This document shows positions 9,174-19,895 of a stretch of 19,895 bases of DNA, in pieces; position 1 is the stretch's first letter; every line of letters starts with the position of its first letter. Location of the stretch: positions 1-19,895 of the forward strand of contig BAXO01000094.1 in assembly GCA_001310555.1 (NCBI GenBank), written 5' to 3'. The position numbers and the translations under genes are program-made. Source of the stretch: Bacillus sp. JCM 19058. Its GTDB lineage: Bacteria; Bacillota; Bacilli; Bacillales_H; Bacillaceae_D. The notes under the pieces were generated by a model. It saw nothing but the letters and a program-made list of their open reading frames with translations. It ran no database searches and had not been told where the DNA came from.

Positions 9174-9283
9174 CACGGTGTTAATCACACACGTGCTCTG
9201 ATTTTAGTAATGGTGCTGTGTTTACAGTGTTGCTGAAAGCTGAGGAGTGCGGAGGATAAAAAAACCATAAGGAGGTGTTGGAT
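9174..9283 (+). promoter_or_regulatory. rpsB 5' leader with a stem-loop
   Basis: The untranslated stretch between the predicted promoter and rpsB begins with a stem-loop: CACGGTGT (9174-9181) pairs with ACAC and CGTG (9187-9190, 9192-9195) with one bulged A. Autogenous control of rpsB by S2 through its leader is known in other bacteria; whether this leader acts that way is inference. GGAGG at 9271-9275 is the rpsB ribosome binding site. Confidence 0.4.
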
Positions 9284-10009
9284 GTGGCAGTAATTTCCAT
9301 GAAGCAATTACTAGAAGCAGGTGTACACTTCGGGCATCAGACTCGTCGTTGGAACCCTAAAATGGACCGCTACATCTTCACAGAAAGAAACGGGATTTAT
9401 ATTATTGACTTGCAAAAAACGGTCAAGAAAGTTGAGGAAGCTTACAACTTTGTCCGTGATCTTGCAGCTGACGGAGGGAAAATTCTCTTTGTCGGTACGA
9501 AAAAGCAAGCGCAGGATTCGGTTAAAGACGAGGCTGAACGCTGCGGAATGTACTTCATTAACCAGCGCTGGTTGGGCGGAACGTTGACGAACTTTGAAAC
9601 GATCCAGAAGCGGATTAAGCGTCTGAAGAACCTAGAGAAAATGGAAGAGGACGGTACCTTCGATGTGCTTCCGAAAAAGGAAGTTATGCTCCTGAAGAAA
9701 GAAATGGATCGGTTAGAAAAGTTTTTGGGCGGAATTAAAGACATGCAAAGTGTTCCAGATGCGATTTTTGTCATCGATCCGCGCAAGGAACGAATCGCGA
9801 TTGCTGAAGCGCATAAATTAAATATACCGATCGTTGCGATTGTTGATACAAACTGTGACCCGGATGAGATTGACTACGTCATTCCTGGTAATGACGACGC
9901 GATCCGTGCAGTCAAATTGTTGACGGGCAAAATGGCGGATGCCGTCATCGAGGCGACTTCAACCGAAGAGGAAGAAGTAGTCGAGGAAACAGAAGAAACA
10001 ACCGCGTAA
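9284..10009 (+). CDS. rpsB: 30S ribosomal protein S2
   Basis: Small-subunit protein S2, needed for S1 association and 30S function. It is intact at 241 residues (B. subtilis 246). Signature blocks are [20 protein letters not shown] at the N-terminus, [30 protein letters not shown] and [20 protein letters not shown], ending in the usual acidic tail. I choose GTG at 9284 (MAVISMKQ) because GGAGG at 9271-9275 is 8 bases upstream; the GTG at 9275 overlaps the ribosome binding site. Confidence 0.97.
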   Translation: MAVISMKQLLEAGVHFGHQTRRWNPKMDRYIFTERNGIYIIDLQKTVKKVEEAYNFVRDLAADGGKILFVGTKKQAQDSVKDEAERCGMYFINQRWLGGTLTNFETIQKRIKRLKNLEKMEEDGTFDVLPKKEVMLLKKEMDRLEKFLGGIKDMQSVPDAIFVIDPRKERIAIAEAHKLNIPIVAIVDTNCDPDEIDYVIPGNDDAIRAVKLLTGKMADAVIEATSTEEEEVVEETEETTA

Positions 10010-10021
10010 ATATTTTTGCAG

Positions 10022-10062
10022 AAAAAGGGTGGTCAAGGGGAAAACCCTTGACCACCCTTTTT
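10022..10062 (+). terminator. intrinsic terminator between rpsB and tsf
   Basis: An 18-pair perfect hairpin: AAAAAGGGTGGTCAAGGG (10022-10039), loop GAAAA, and its complement at 10045-10062 ending in TTTTT. It should partly or fully stop rpsB transcripts, changing the S2 to EF-Ts ratio; no separate tsf promoter is obvious. The A-rich left arm also allows a terminator on the opposite strand. Confidence 0.92.
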
Positions 10063-10104
10063 ATAAAGAAATTAAATTTGATCGAATTCAAGGAGGTTTT
10101 GTCA

Positions 10105-10989
10105 TTGGCTGTAACAGCAAGTATGGTAAAAGAATTACGTGAAAAAACGGGCGCAGGTATGATGGATTGTAAAAAAGCGCTGACTGAAACCGATGGTGAT
10201 ATGGACAAAGCCATTGAATTATTGCGTGAAAAAGGTATCGCCAAAGCGGCAAAAAAAGCGGATCGCATTGCAGCAGAAGGATTAGCTTTTGTGAAGTCAG
10301 AAGGAAATAAAGCCGTTATTGTAGAAGTAAATTCTGAGACGGATTTCGTTGCTTAAAAACGAAAACTTTCAACAGCTTGTTCAAGATTTAGCGTCACATT
10401 TGCTCAAGAATGCACCTGCATCTGTCGAGGAAGCTCTTGCCCAGCCATATGAAGGCGGACAAAACGTTGAGGAATTCGTTAATTCTGCCATTGCCAAAAT
10501 CGGTGAAAAGATTTCATTGCGCCGATTCGAGATTGTTGAGAAGGAAGCTGGCGATGTATTCGGCGAATATCTTCATATGGGTGGACGAATTGGCGTTCTG
10601 ACCGTCATCGGTTCTTCAGACGATCAAGAGCTTGCCAAAGATATTGCGATGCATGTCGCAGCGATTAACCCGACTCATGTGAGCCGCGAGCAGGTTTCTG
10701 AAGATGAGGTTGCACGCGAACGTGAGCTATTAAAGCAGCAGGCATTGAACGAAGGAAAGCCTGAAAACATTGTCGAAAAAAAATGGTAGAAGGACGCCTC
10801 GGAAAGTATTTCGAACAAGTTTGTTTACTCGATCAGCCTTTTGTCAAAGATGGTGATCAAAAGGTAGGCAAATACGTTAAGAACAAAGGGGCAACCGTAA
10901 AAGCTTTTATTCGCTATGAAGTAGGCGAAGGAATGGAAAAACGTGAGGAGAATTTCGCGGAAGAAGTAATGTCTCAAGTAAAGAAATAA
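10105..10989 (+). CDS. tsf: Elongation factor Ts (two frameshifts)
   Basis: Guanine-nucleotide exchange factor for EF-Tu. The N-terminal UBA-like domain is [20 protein letters not shown], followed by the conserved [12 protein letters not shown] and the dimer-like core ([34 protein letters not shown]), ending [20 protein letters not shown]. Two frame breaks: an extra T at 10353-10354, immediately after DFVA; and an A run at 10776-10783, where removing two of eight A residues gives NIVEKMVEGRL. With these, length is 293 residues, exactly that of B. subtilis EF-Ts. A one-A deletion giving EKKMVEG would also restore frame. The start is TTG at 10105, with AAGGAGG at 10090-10096. Confidence 0.94.
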
Positions 10990-10997
10990 AGGAAATC

Positions 10998-11089
10998 AAG
11001 CTGGCTCGAAAAGGAAAGGTTCAGACTCACCAATGAGTTCTCTCCGGGGTGTTTGAAAGAATGATTCCCTCATGAGTCAGCTTTTTTTT
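10998..11089 (+). terminator. branched terminator or attenuator between tsf and pyrH
   Basis: AAGCTGGCTC (10998-11007) can pair with GAGTCAGCTT (11074-11083, one G-U pair), leading into eight T residues at 11082-11089. The 66-base loop holds an inner hairpin ACTCA/TGAGT (11025-11038). GACTCA at 11024-11029 can instead pair with TGAGTC at 11073-11078, so folds compete. It would reduce read-through from tsf into pyrH. No clear promoter follows before pyrH. Confidence 0.65.
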
Positions 11090-11129
11090 CGAACAGGTAA
11101 AGACTTCGAGTGGGATGATGGAGGTAAGG

Positions 11130-11847
11130 ATGCAAAAGTATAATAGGGTTGTTCTAAAATTAAGTGGAGAAGCGTTAGCAGGAGATCAAGGCTACGGCAT
11201 CAATCCAGTTGTCATTCAATCGATTGCCCGCCAGGTTAAAGAAATTGTTGAGTTGGATGTCGAAGTGGCTGTAGTCGTCGGTGGCGGCAATATTTGGCGG
11301 GGGATGGCAGGCAGTGCCAAAGGTATGGATCGGGCAACAGCTGATTATATGGGAATGCTTGCAACGGTAATGAATTCACTTGCCTTACAGGATAGCCTGG
11401 AGGACTTAGATGTTCAAACGCGCGTTCAAACATCAATCGAAATGCGTCAAGTGGCTGAGCCTTATATTCGCCGAAGAGCGATTCGCCATCTCGAGAAAAA
11501 ACGTGTCGTCATTTTTGCTGCGGGAACGGGGAATCCCTATTTCTCAACAGATACGACTGCTGCCTTACGCGCAGCTGAAATCGAAGCTGAGGTCATATTG
11601 ATGGCCAAAAATAACGTAGACGGTGTTTACAGTGCCGATCCGTCAGTCGACGCAAATGCTGAAAAATATACGAGCATTACATACATGGATGTCTTAAAAG
11701 AAGGTCTAGCTGTTATGGATACGACTGCTTCCTCATTATGTATGGATAACAACATCCCGCTTGTTGTGTTTTCGATCATGGAAGAAGGAAATATTAAAAA
11801 AAGCTGTTCTGGGGGAAAATATCGGAACGGTCGTAAGGGGGAAATAA
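11130..11847 (+). CDS. pyrH: UMP kinase (one frameshift)
   Basis: Hexameric bacterial uridylate kinase, making UDP from UMP and ATP. Conserved blocks: [64 protein letters not shown] and [15 protein letters not shown]. Corrected length is 238 residues (B. subtilis 240). The A run 11796-11802 has one A too many; removing it gives the normal end [18 protein letters not shown] and a stop at 11845-11847. As it stands, the shifted frame misses that stop and runs into frr, producing a false pyrH-frr fusion. The ATG at 11130 has GGAGG at 11120-11124. Confidence 0.95.
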
Positions 11848-11849
11848 AA

Positions 11850-12409
11850 ATGTCAGAGCAAATGATCAAAGATTGTGAAAGTAGAATGGATAAAGCGGTT
11901 GATGCGTTAAATCGCGAGTTGGCAAAATTGCGTGCCGGTCGCGCGAATCCGGCTTTACTCGATCGAGTATTGGTTGAATATTATGGGACAGAAACGCCTT
12001 TAAATCAGTTAGCCACGATCTCTGTACCCGAAGCTCGCCTTTTGCTCGTACAGCCATTCGACAAGTCGTCGATCAATGATATTGAACGGGCGATCCAAAA
12101 AGCAGATCTCGGTTTGACACCATCAAATGATGGTTCGGTTATTCGACTTGCGATCCCTCCTTTAACGGAAGAGCGTCGCAAGGATCTCGTTAAAGTTGTC
12201 AGGAAATCGGCTGAGGATGCGAAGGTTGCAATCCGTAATATTCGTCGTGATATTAACGACGATTTGAAAAAAACAGCAAAAAAAATGGCGAGTTAACAGA
12301 AGACGATTTACGCCGGTTTACGGAGCAAGTGCAAAAGCAAACCGACAGTCAAATCGCGGAGGTTGATCAAGTCGCGGACAATAAAGAAAAAGAAATCATG
12401 GAAGTCTAG
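11850..12409 (+). CDS. frr: Ribosome recycling factor (one frameshift)
   Basis: Works with EF-G to split post-termination ribosomes. It begins [20 protein letters not shown], with [20 protein letters not shown] and [20 protein letters not shown] typical of the family. The frame breaks in the A run 12278-12285: removing two of eight A residues gives [20 protein letters not shown] and a 185-residue protein, the usual length; adding one A also restores frame with an extra Lys. The C-terminal helix continues to ...[10 protein letters not shown] and stops at 12407-12409. The ATG at 11850 lies just after the corrected pyrH stop, with AAGGGGG as ribosome binding site. Confidence 0.95.
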
Positions 12410-12553
12410 TCAATTCCATTGTAAAATGAATGATGTATAGACCCTCTTCGTTTCAGTGTAGTTCAAAGAGAAGCAAAGCAATGGCCATAGGATGAATGGT
12501 GATGCTTCGAGCGTACCACCGGTCTGGCGCGAGCACGTACTATCTTTTTGAAC

Positions 12554-12576
12554 AACCTCTTTTAGGGGGTTTTTTT
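12554..12576 (+). terminator. intrinsic terminator after frr
   Basis: AACCTC (12554-12559) pairs with GGGGTT (12566-12571, one G-U pair) around a TTTTAG loop, running into seven T residues. It would end the pyrH-frr transcript. The rest of 12410-12649 shows no gene; a short CGTAC/GTAC-bounded GC-rich segment (12513-12541) lies before the terminator but I cannot assign it. Confidence 0.7.
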
Positions 12577-12649
12577 ACACTTTTTGATTCGTTTTTAAAG
12601 AGAATGGTCGGGTACGAACTTGCTGCATTTATAGATGGAGGGCGTCCGA

Positions 12650-13415
12650 ATGCTTGAAAAATTTTCGAAATGGAAAGCTAATGAAACAAATATGAACATG
12701 AATGTTCAAAAGGGATCTAATATTCCAACGCACGTCGCCATTATTATGGATGGGAGCGGTCGCTGGGCTAAGCAAAAAGGCCTTCCTCGTATCGCTGGCC
12801 ACCGAGAAGGAATGAAGTCCGTCAATAAAATCGTCAGGAAAGCTAATGAGCTCGGAATAAAAGTATTAACGTTATATGCCTTTTCCACAGAAAACTGGAA
12901 AAGGCCAAAAAAAAGAAGTCGATTACTTATTGCGATTGCCTGAACGCTTTCTTAGCGCCGAACTCCCTGATTTGATAAAAGAAAACGTCAAAGTTCGTTT
13001 GATGGGAACGCTCGAAAATTTGCCTAGGCATACGTTAAAAGCCGTGACAGAAGCTATGGAGAAAACAAAGGACAATACAGGAATGGTTTTAAATATCGGC
13101 TTAAATTATGGGAGTCGCTTTGAAATGGTTGAGGCGATCAAGGAGATTGGACAGCAGCTGAAAGAAGGCAAGCTAGAGATTGAGGATATTAATGAAGAGG
13201 TGGTGCAAAGCCACTTAATGACGGCAGAGCTTAAGGATCCCGATTTGTTGATCCGTACGAGCGGTGAAATCCGCTTAAGCAACTTCATGCTCTGGCAAGC
13301 CGCATACAGTGAATTTTGGTTTACCGATGTCTATTGGCCGGATTTTAATGAACACCATTTGACCGAAGCGATTGCCGTCTATCAAAAACGGGCACGCCGC
13401 TACGGCGGCGTCTAG
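12650..13415 (+). CDS. uppS: Undecaprenyl diphosphate synthase (one frameshift; catalytic-loop Asn replaced by Ser)
   Basis: cis-Prenyltransferase that extends farnesyl diphosphate with isopentenyl diphosphate to make the C55 carrier for peptidoglycan and teichoic acids. Corrected length is 254 residues. Family motifs: [17 protein letters not shown] (residues 28-44), [41 protein letters not shown] and YWPDF. The A run 12907-12914 has one extra A; removing it gives [17 protein letters not shown]. The first motif is normally MDGNGRW: residue 36 here is Ser (AGC at 12755-12757) where Asn is nearly invariant. The ATG at 12650 follows GGAGGG by 7 bases. It is followed by cdsA after 19 bases, as in B. 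subtilis. Confidence 0.94.
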
Positions 13416-13434
13416 AAGGGAGGACGGTAATGGA

Positions 13435-14231
13435 ATGAAGCAACGAGTGATTACAGGTTTGTTATTCGGTATTGTGACGATTTGTGCTGTCTTGATTGGC
13501 GGTTTAATTTTCACGCTTCTAGTCTCCGCTGTCGCATCGATTGCCATGATTGAATTACTAAAAATGAAAAAAATCAAGCCAATATCCTTTACGGGCCTTG
13601 TCGGCTTGATTTCGATGTGGCTTTTGCTTGTCCCCGCTCCATGGGTCGATATAATGCCGTCCCATTTCACCAAGGTCGAACTGTTTGTTTTCCTAATTTT
13701 AGTCCTGCTTATGTTTACTGTTCTGACAAAAAAATGCGTTTACTTTTGATAAGGTTGGCTTTGTAATTTTATCCTCGGTATATGTAGGCTTTGGGTTTCA
13801 TTATTTAATTATTACTCGAGAAATACCAGAGACGGGAATGCTCTTAGTTTTTTTTCGTTTTGGCCTCAATTTGGACAACCGATTCTGGAGCTTATTTTGT
13901 CGGAAAGGCATTTGGCAAGCATAAGCTTTGGCCAGATATAAGCCCGAACAAAACAGTTGAAGGCTCCCTCGGTGGGGTAGCGTGCGCGATTGTGGCAGGG
14001 TCAATTTTTTATACGGTTGTACCGCTCTTCCCTAATTACTTCACAGCGTTACTTGTCATCATTGTCACGTCCGTCTTCGGGCAGCTTGGCGACCTAGTCG
14101 AGTCAGCGCTGAAGCGCCATTATTCCGTTAAGGATTCAGGAACAGTCCTGCCAGGACACGGAGGCATATTAGATCGCTTCGACAGTTTGATTTATGTAAT
14201 GCCTATATTACACTTGCTTCAACTAATTTAA
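13435..14231 (+). CDS. cdsA: Phosphatidate cytidylyltransferase (two frameshifts)
   Basis: Integral membrane enzyme that makes CDP-diacylglycerol from phosphatidic acid and CTP. Several hydrophobic helices run through the protein, and the C-terminal signature is clear: LGDLVESALKRHYSVKDSG and PGHGGILDRFDSL. WTTDSGAYFVGKAFGKHKLWP is also typical. Corrected length is about 264 residues (B. subtilis 269). Frame breaks: one extra A at 13728-13734 (restores VLTKNAFTFDKVGF) and one extra T at 13848-13855 (restores LLVFFVLASIWTTD). The ATG at 13435 fits the family N-terminus; the AGGGAGG site is about 11 bases upstream. Confidence 0.93.
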
Positions 14232-14296
14232 TCTCGAATGATACATAATGAAAGTTAATGGACGAATTCAAGTGATATTTTAGACAGTAGGTGAGT

Positions 14297-15448
14297 ATGT
14301 TGAAACAAATTAGTTTATTAGGCTCGACTGGATCGATTGGCACACAAACATTAGATGTCATTCGTCAGCACAAAGACAAATTTCAGCTAGTGGCTCTATC
14401 CGTTGGACGCAATTTGGACTTGGCTCGCAAGCAAATTAATGAATTCTCTCCTCGCCTCGTCTCCGTCATGACAAAGGATGCCCAGACACAACTAGAGAGC
14501 GAGGTAGGCGGCAATACGAGAGTCGTCTATGGGGCGGAAGGGTTACTCGAAGTCGCGACAGCAGTACAGGCAGATGTCGTCGTCAATGCTGTACTCGGTA
14601 GTGTCGGTTTAGCACCAACCTTAGCTGCCATCAAGGAAGGGAAAGTCGTTGCTCTAGCTAATAAAGAACCGCTCGTGACTGCTGGTCATATCATCACCGA
14701 GGCAGCGAGGCAGGCAGAAGTGCCTATACTCCCTGTCGACAGTGAGCATTCAGCCATTTTCCAAGCCCTAAACGGCGAAAATAAGCAGGAAGTCGAGCGG
14801 CTCATTCTGACAGGGTCGGGCGGAAGCTTTCGCGATCTCGGCCGCGAACAGCTCGAAAAAGTGACGTTAAAGGAAGCGTTAAATCATCCGAATTGGTCGA
14901 TGGGCGCAAAGATTACGATCGATTCGGCAACGATGATGAACAAAGGGTTGGAAGTGATCGAAGCTCACTGGCTGTTCGAGCTGCCATATGAGCAAATCGA
15001 TGTTCTCCTCCACAGGGAAAGTATTATTCATTCGATGGTTGAATTTATCGATACGAGCGTCATCGCTCAGCTTGGAACACCGGATATGAGGGTTCCGATT
15101 CAATATGCGCTGACTTACCCTAATAGACTTGAAATGAGGAACAGTAAAAGGTTAAACTTATGGGAAGTAGGCAAGCTTCATTTCGCTCAGCTAGATACAA
15201 ATCGCTATCGATGTGTGGCGTTTGCTTATGAGGCAGGACGGCTCGGCGGCACGATGCCAACCGTATTGAATGCGGCTAATGAAGTAGCAGTTGCCGCTTT
15301 TATTGACGGCAAAATTTCGTTTTTGGCGATAGAATCGCTTATTGAACAAGCGCTGGAGCGTCATCAGCTGACAAAGTCTCCGACGCTTGATGAAATACTT
15401 GCTGTTGATCGGGAAACAAGAGCATTTATTGTCTCTAAATTGGAGTGA
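14297..15448 (+). CDS. dxr: 1-deoxy-D-xylulose 5-phosphate reductoisomerase
   Basis: First committed enzyme of the MEP pathway, converting DXP to MEP with NADPH and a divalent metal; the pathway feeds uppS. It is intact at 383 residues. The nucleotide-binding GSTGSIG is at residues 9-15. Other blocks are [11 protein letters not shown], the metal-binding [32 protein letters not shown] with IEAHWLF, and [17 protein letters not shown] at 14297 is preferred to the GTG at 14291 because AGGTGAG sits just upstream and the protein family begins within a few residues of it. Confidence 0.97.
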   Translation: MLKQISLLGSTGSIGTQTLDVIRQHKDKFQLVALSVGRNLDLARKQINEFSPRLVSVMTKDAQTQLESEVGGNTRVVYGAEGLLEVATAVQADVVVNAVLGSVGLAPTLAAIKEGKVVALANKEPLVTAGHIITEAARQAEVPILPVDSEHSAIFQALNGENKQEVERLILTGSGGSFRDLGREQLEKVTLKEALNHPNWSMGAKITIDSATMMNKGLEVIEAHWLFELPYEQIDVLLHRESIIHSMVEFIDTSVIAQLGTPDMRVPIQYALTYPNRLEMRNSKRLNLWEVGKLHFAQLDTNRYRCVAFAYEAGRLGGTMPTVLNAANEVAVAAFIDGKISFLAIESLIEQALERHQLTKSPTLDEILAVDRETRAFIVSKLE

Positions 15449-15586
15449 ACTCGTTTTAGAATGTAAAGCATCGGGAAAACGGCTGGGGCTTCCCCCTGAT
15501 CTGATTGTTGTAGCCCGCCTATACTCCGCTTAGAGTTGGGTTTTTAGCCCTATAAGTAAAGGATACAAAGTCTAGGAAAGGCGGCG

Positions 15587-16852
15587 ATGAACGCATTGAA
15601 TACACTACTGGCCTTTATTGCAGTGTTTGGTCTGCTCGTCTTCGTGCACGAATGGGGACATTTGGTTTTCGCTAAACGAGCCGGCATTCTTTGCCGAGAA
15701 TTTGCGATTGGATTCGGACCAAAGCTATTTTCATTTGAACGCAATGAAACCGTTTATACCATTCGACTTTTACCGCTTGGCGGCTATGTCAGAATGGCAG
15801 GAGAGGACCCGGAGCTGGTTCAAATTAAGCCCGGCTATCAAGTAGGGCTTGTTTTCAATCAAGATAATGAAGTGACTAAGATTATTATTAATAATAAATC
15901 AAAACATCCGGAAGCAAAGGTCGTTCAAGTTGAACGGATCGACCTTGAACACGATCTCGTCATTGAAGCTTACAATGAAGACGAAGAGAAGGTAAGCTAT
16001 CCCGTTCATGAGAAGGCAAAGACGATTCAGGACGAAATGCCGACACAAATCGCCCCGTGGAAGCGACAATTCGGGTCTAAAACCGTTGGTCAACGCGCGT
16101 TAGCGATTTTTGCAGGTCCCTTGATGAATTTCATACTTGCCTTTTTGCTGTTAACCGCATTTTCATGGATGCAAGGAGTTCCGGTGGACGAAGCCGAAAT
16201 CGGCTTATTAGCACCAGATGGGGCGGCGAGCGAAGCGGGCTTGCAGGAAAACGATCGCATCACTTCAATCGCTGGCGAGCCGGTCAATACATGGGAGGAA
16301 ATGACAGAAATTATCCAGCAGCACCCAAATAATCCGATCAGTTTCGAGGTTGAACGAAACGGAGAGTCGCTAAACTTTTCCGTTACACCAGAAGCCCGTG
16401 AAATCCAAGAAGGAGAAATCCAAGGGTTTATCGGAATCGGACAACCGAGCGAGTTTAATTTCCTCGGTTCGATTGCTTTCGGTGCCCAGCAAACCTACTT
16501 ATTTACGACGATGATTTTTGAAGTGCTTGGCATGATTATTACTGGTGACTTTTCGTTGGATTACATTGCTGGTCCTGTAGGGATCTTTAATTATACCGGA
16601 GAGGCGGCCTCAATGGGTATTTTTGTTCTGATGCAGTGGGCTGCAGCGTTGAGCGTCAACCTTGGAATCATTAATTTACTGCCAATCCCGGCAATGGACG
16701 GCGGGCGTCTGATCTTCCTTGGGCTTGAAGCGGTCAGAGGAAAACCAATCGATCCGCAAAAAGAAGGGATGGTTCATCTGATTGGCTTTGCCCTTCTCTT
16801 CCTGCTTGTCATTGTCGTTACTTGGAACGATATTAATCGGTTATTCATGTAG
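15587..16852 (+). CDS. rseP: RseP/RasP site-2 intramembrane zinc metalloprotease
   Basis: Membrane protease that cleaves anti-sigma factors and signal-peptide remnants within the membrane. It is intact at 421 residues. The first membrane helix (about residues 4-20) leads into zinc-binding HEWGH (21-25). A second helix follows [20 protein letters not shown], then a PDZ domain (about residues 200-275: [20 protein letters not shown]). The third zinc ligand region is [15 protein letters not shown] near the C-terminal helices. AAAGGCGG precedes the ATG. proS starts 15 bases downstream. The preceding 15449-15586 has no gene, only weak CCC/GGG hairpin potential before a TTTTT. Confidence 0.96.
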   Translation: MNALNTLLAFIAVFGLLVFVHEWGHLVFAKRAGILCREFAIGFGPKLFSFERNETVYTIRLLPLGGYVRMAGEDPELVQIKPGYQVGLVFNQDNEVTKIIINNKSKHPEAKVVQVERIDLEHDLVIEAYNEDEEKVSYPVHEKAKTIQDEMPTQIAPWKRQFGSKTVGQRALAIFAGPLMNFILAFLLLTAFSWMQGVPVDEAEIGLLAPDGAASEAGLQENDRITSIAGEPVNTWEEMTEIIQQHPNNPISFEVERNGESLNFSVTPEAREIQEGEIQGFIGIGQPSEFNFLGSIAFGAQQTYLFTTMIFEVLGMIITGDFSLDYIAGPVGIFNYTGEAASMGIFVLMQWAAALSVNLGIINLLPIPAMDGGRLIFLGLEAVRGKPIDPQKEGMVHLIGFALLFLLVIVVTWNDINRLFM

Positions 16853-18587
<1,735 letters not shown>

Positions 18588-18638
18588 AATTTACTTGCTC
18601 TTATGCAACGCTCCAGTTAAACGAATGAAGGAGATGTT

Positions 18639-18672
18639 AGTATCTCATCTATGATGAGATACTTTCTCTTTC
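18639..18672 (+). terminator. intrinsic terminator after proS
   Basis: AGTATCTCATC (18639-18649) and GATGAGATACT (18653-18663) form a perfect 11-pair stem with a TAT loop, followed by the pyrimidine tract TTCTCTTT. It lies about 50 bases after the proS stop and separates it from polC. Confidence 0.8.
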
Positions 18673-18919
18673 AATTAAGGTGGAAAGGCTTGTTATGATA
18701 CGGATATGGAGGGCAATTGGCGACCAGTTCTTTTGTACACAGCAATTAGATAAGCCAAGAAAGAGTATCTGTTAATAGATGGGGGCGAAACAGCTTTGGT
18801 GCAGCGGTGCGATCAAAGGGCTGTAGGATGCTTAAAGCTTGACGGGAATGGGAAGCGATGTTTTATATTTAATAGACCATTTGTGAATATTGATAGATTA
18901 AAAGAGGAGGTCGAAGTGA
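18673..18919 (+). promoter_or_regulatory. polC upstream region: possible promoter and structured leader
   Basis: Together with the terminator this 332-base gap (18588-18919) contains no gene. A candidate extended -10, TG-T-TATGAT (TATGAT at 18694-18699), has only a poor -35. Downstream, ACAGC-TTTG (18790-18798) pairs with CAAA-GG-GCTGT (18814-18824) with two bulged G residues, enclosing a small GCA/TGC hairpin. No T-box or known riboswitch signature is recognisable. AGAGGAGG at 18903-18910 is the polC ribosome binding site. Confidence 0.35.
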
Positions 18920-19895
18920 GTGACAAATGACGAGCAACTTCGCAACGAACGGCTGCAATTACTCCTCCAACAGCTGCAAATTCCGGATGATGTGATCCAG
19001 AGTTATTTTCAGCACGGAAAAATTCGTAAGCTTTCGATTAACAAGGAGCAAAAAGCTTGGTATTTTCAAATTGAACTACCAACCATCGTTCCCGCTTCGA
19101 TCTACGAGCTGTTTAATGAACGACTCCAGCAATCGTTTCACCATATTGCAACGGTCTCTTTCCGTTTTTATTATGGAGAAGCCGAGCTAAGCGATGTCGA
19201 TTGGGTTGGTTATTGGCCGTTCATTATTACTCGCCTAGAAGGAATTTCATCGGGTATTATTGAGCTGTTAACTAAGCAAAAGCCCGAATACGATGGCAAG
19301 CGTCTTTCGATTGAGGTTCGAAATGAAACGGAGGCTGTCGCATTAAAGCGGAAGCTGCACGAACCGTTCGCGAAAAGCCTGCACGACCTTTCACTCCCCT
19401 CTGTGCAACTTGATGCAGTGATTAAAGAATCAAAGCAAGCGTTTGAAAAATTTGTTGAGCAGCGTGAGCAGGAGGATCATTCTAAGGTCGTTGAAGCGAT
19501 GCTGGAGAAGAAGAAGCTAGAGCAGCAAGCCGAAAAAAAGGAGAGGCAGTCAGGCACTGATTCTCGGTTATCCGATTAAAGATGAGCCAGTACCGATCGA
19601 ATCGATCGTTGATGAGGAAAGGCGCATCACGATTCAAGGCTACGTGTTTTTGCTGAGACGAGGGAGCTGCGGAGCGGCAGAACACTATTAACCTTTAAGA
19701 TTACCGATTATACCGATTCGATTCTCGTCAAAATCTTTTCGCGGGATAAGGAGGACGTTCCGCTGCTGCAGGCAGTCGAAAAAGGCATGTGGCTTAAAGT
19801 GAGAGGCGGAATCCAAAACGACACGTTCGTCCGCGATCTTGTTATGATCGCCAATGATTTCAATCAGGTCAAGCAGGACGAAAAGCAGGATGAAG
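18920..19895 (+). CDS. polC: DNA polymerase III alpha subunit PolC (3' truncated by window, two frameshifts)
   Basis: Gram-positive replicative polymerase with built-in proofreading exonuclease. Only the N-terminal domain and the start of the OB-fold domain are present, about 325 residues of a protein usually near 1430. Recognisable blocks are [34 protein letters not shown] and [20 protein letters not shown], which align with B. subtilis PolC from memory. Frame breaks: an extra A in the run 19533-19539 (restores [19 protein letters not shown]), and a missing base, probably T, in 19647-19651 (restores [14 protein letters not shown]). The start is GTG at 18920, 9 bases after AGAGGAGG; the nearby GTG at 18916 hits a stop within five codons. 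Confidence 0.93.

Noticed and set aside
10349..10360. Programmed frameshift in tsf after DFVA
   Set aside because: No slippery heptamer with a downstream pseudoknot is evident, EF-Ts is not known to need frameshifting, and the same type of lesion is spread through unrelated genes.
11115..12296. Bifunctional UMP kinase-ribosome recycling factor
   Set aside because: The junction is out-of-frame nonsense caused by one extra A; the corrected frame gives normal separate ends and starts with a proper ribosome binding site for frr.
12513..12576. T-box or other riboswitch before uppS
   Set aside because: A GTACCACC string and a terminator are present, but the T-box consensus and specifier/antiterminator layout are not, and the string is in the wrong orientation.
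12574..12601. uppS promoter TTTACA-16-TAAAGA
   Set aside because: Both hexamers match the consensus poorly and overlap the terminator T tract; too weak to call.
15485..15550. Terminator after dxr (GGGGCTTCCCC hairpin; CCC...GGGTTTTT)
   Set aside because: The first hairpin has only four pairs and no T tract; the second has three outer pairs and a large internal loop. Not enough to call.

Overview
The window is chromosomal DNA from a Bacillaceae-type Firmicute. All recognisable genes lie on the + strand, in the order of the Bacillus subtilis fla/che operon followed by the rpsB-to-polC housekeeping block. Purine-rich Shine-Dalgarno sites are common, and several starts are GTG or TTG (cheC, rpsB, polC; fapA, tsf). 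I cannot name the species.

Bases 1-9045 are the distal fla/che region: 3' part of flhA, flhF, flhG, cheB, cheC, cheD, sigD, a FapA (DUF342) gene, a small hydrophilic protein gene and a SwrB-like membrane protein gene. They cover flagellar export, control of flagellar placement, chemotaxis adaptation and the flagellar sigma factor. The cheA and cheW genes that sit between cheB and cheC in B. subtilis are absent. cheC follows cheB after 14 bases, and cheB is itself preceded by an unusual 236-base gap with inverted repeats.

Bases 9046-19895 are the housekeeping block: rpsB and tsf (translation), pyrH (UMP kinase), frr (ribosome recycling), uppS and cdsA (envelope lipid precursors), dxr (MEP isoprenoid pathway, which supplies the uppS substrates), rseP (site-2 protease), proS, and the start of polC. 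Intrinsic terminators or terminator-like hairpins lie in rpsB-tsf, tsf-pyrH, frr-uppS and proS-polC. A good promoter lies before rpsB.

The most pervasive feature is reading-frame breakage. I count 24 small indels in 14 of the 20 genes, many of which should be essential (tsf, pyrH, frr, uppS, cdsA, dnaE-type polC, proS). Most sit in A or T homopolymers or short G/C runs, and correcting each restores a normal family protein of normal length. This is best read as uncorrected sequencing or assembly error, not decay. Coordinates for the affected genes below span the reconstructed gene. Intact genes are flhG, cheD, sigD, rpsB, dxr and rseP.

I found no convincing new biological system. The points most worth checking are the cheB-cheC junction, the palindromic element before cheB, and a Ser in place of the near-invariant Asn in the UppS catalytic loop.
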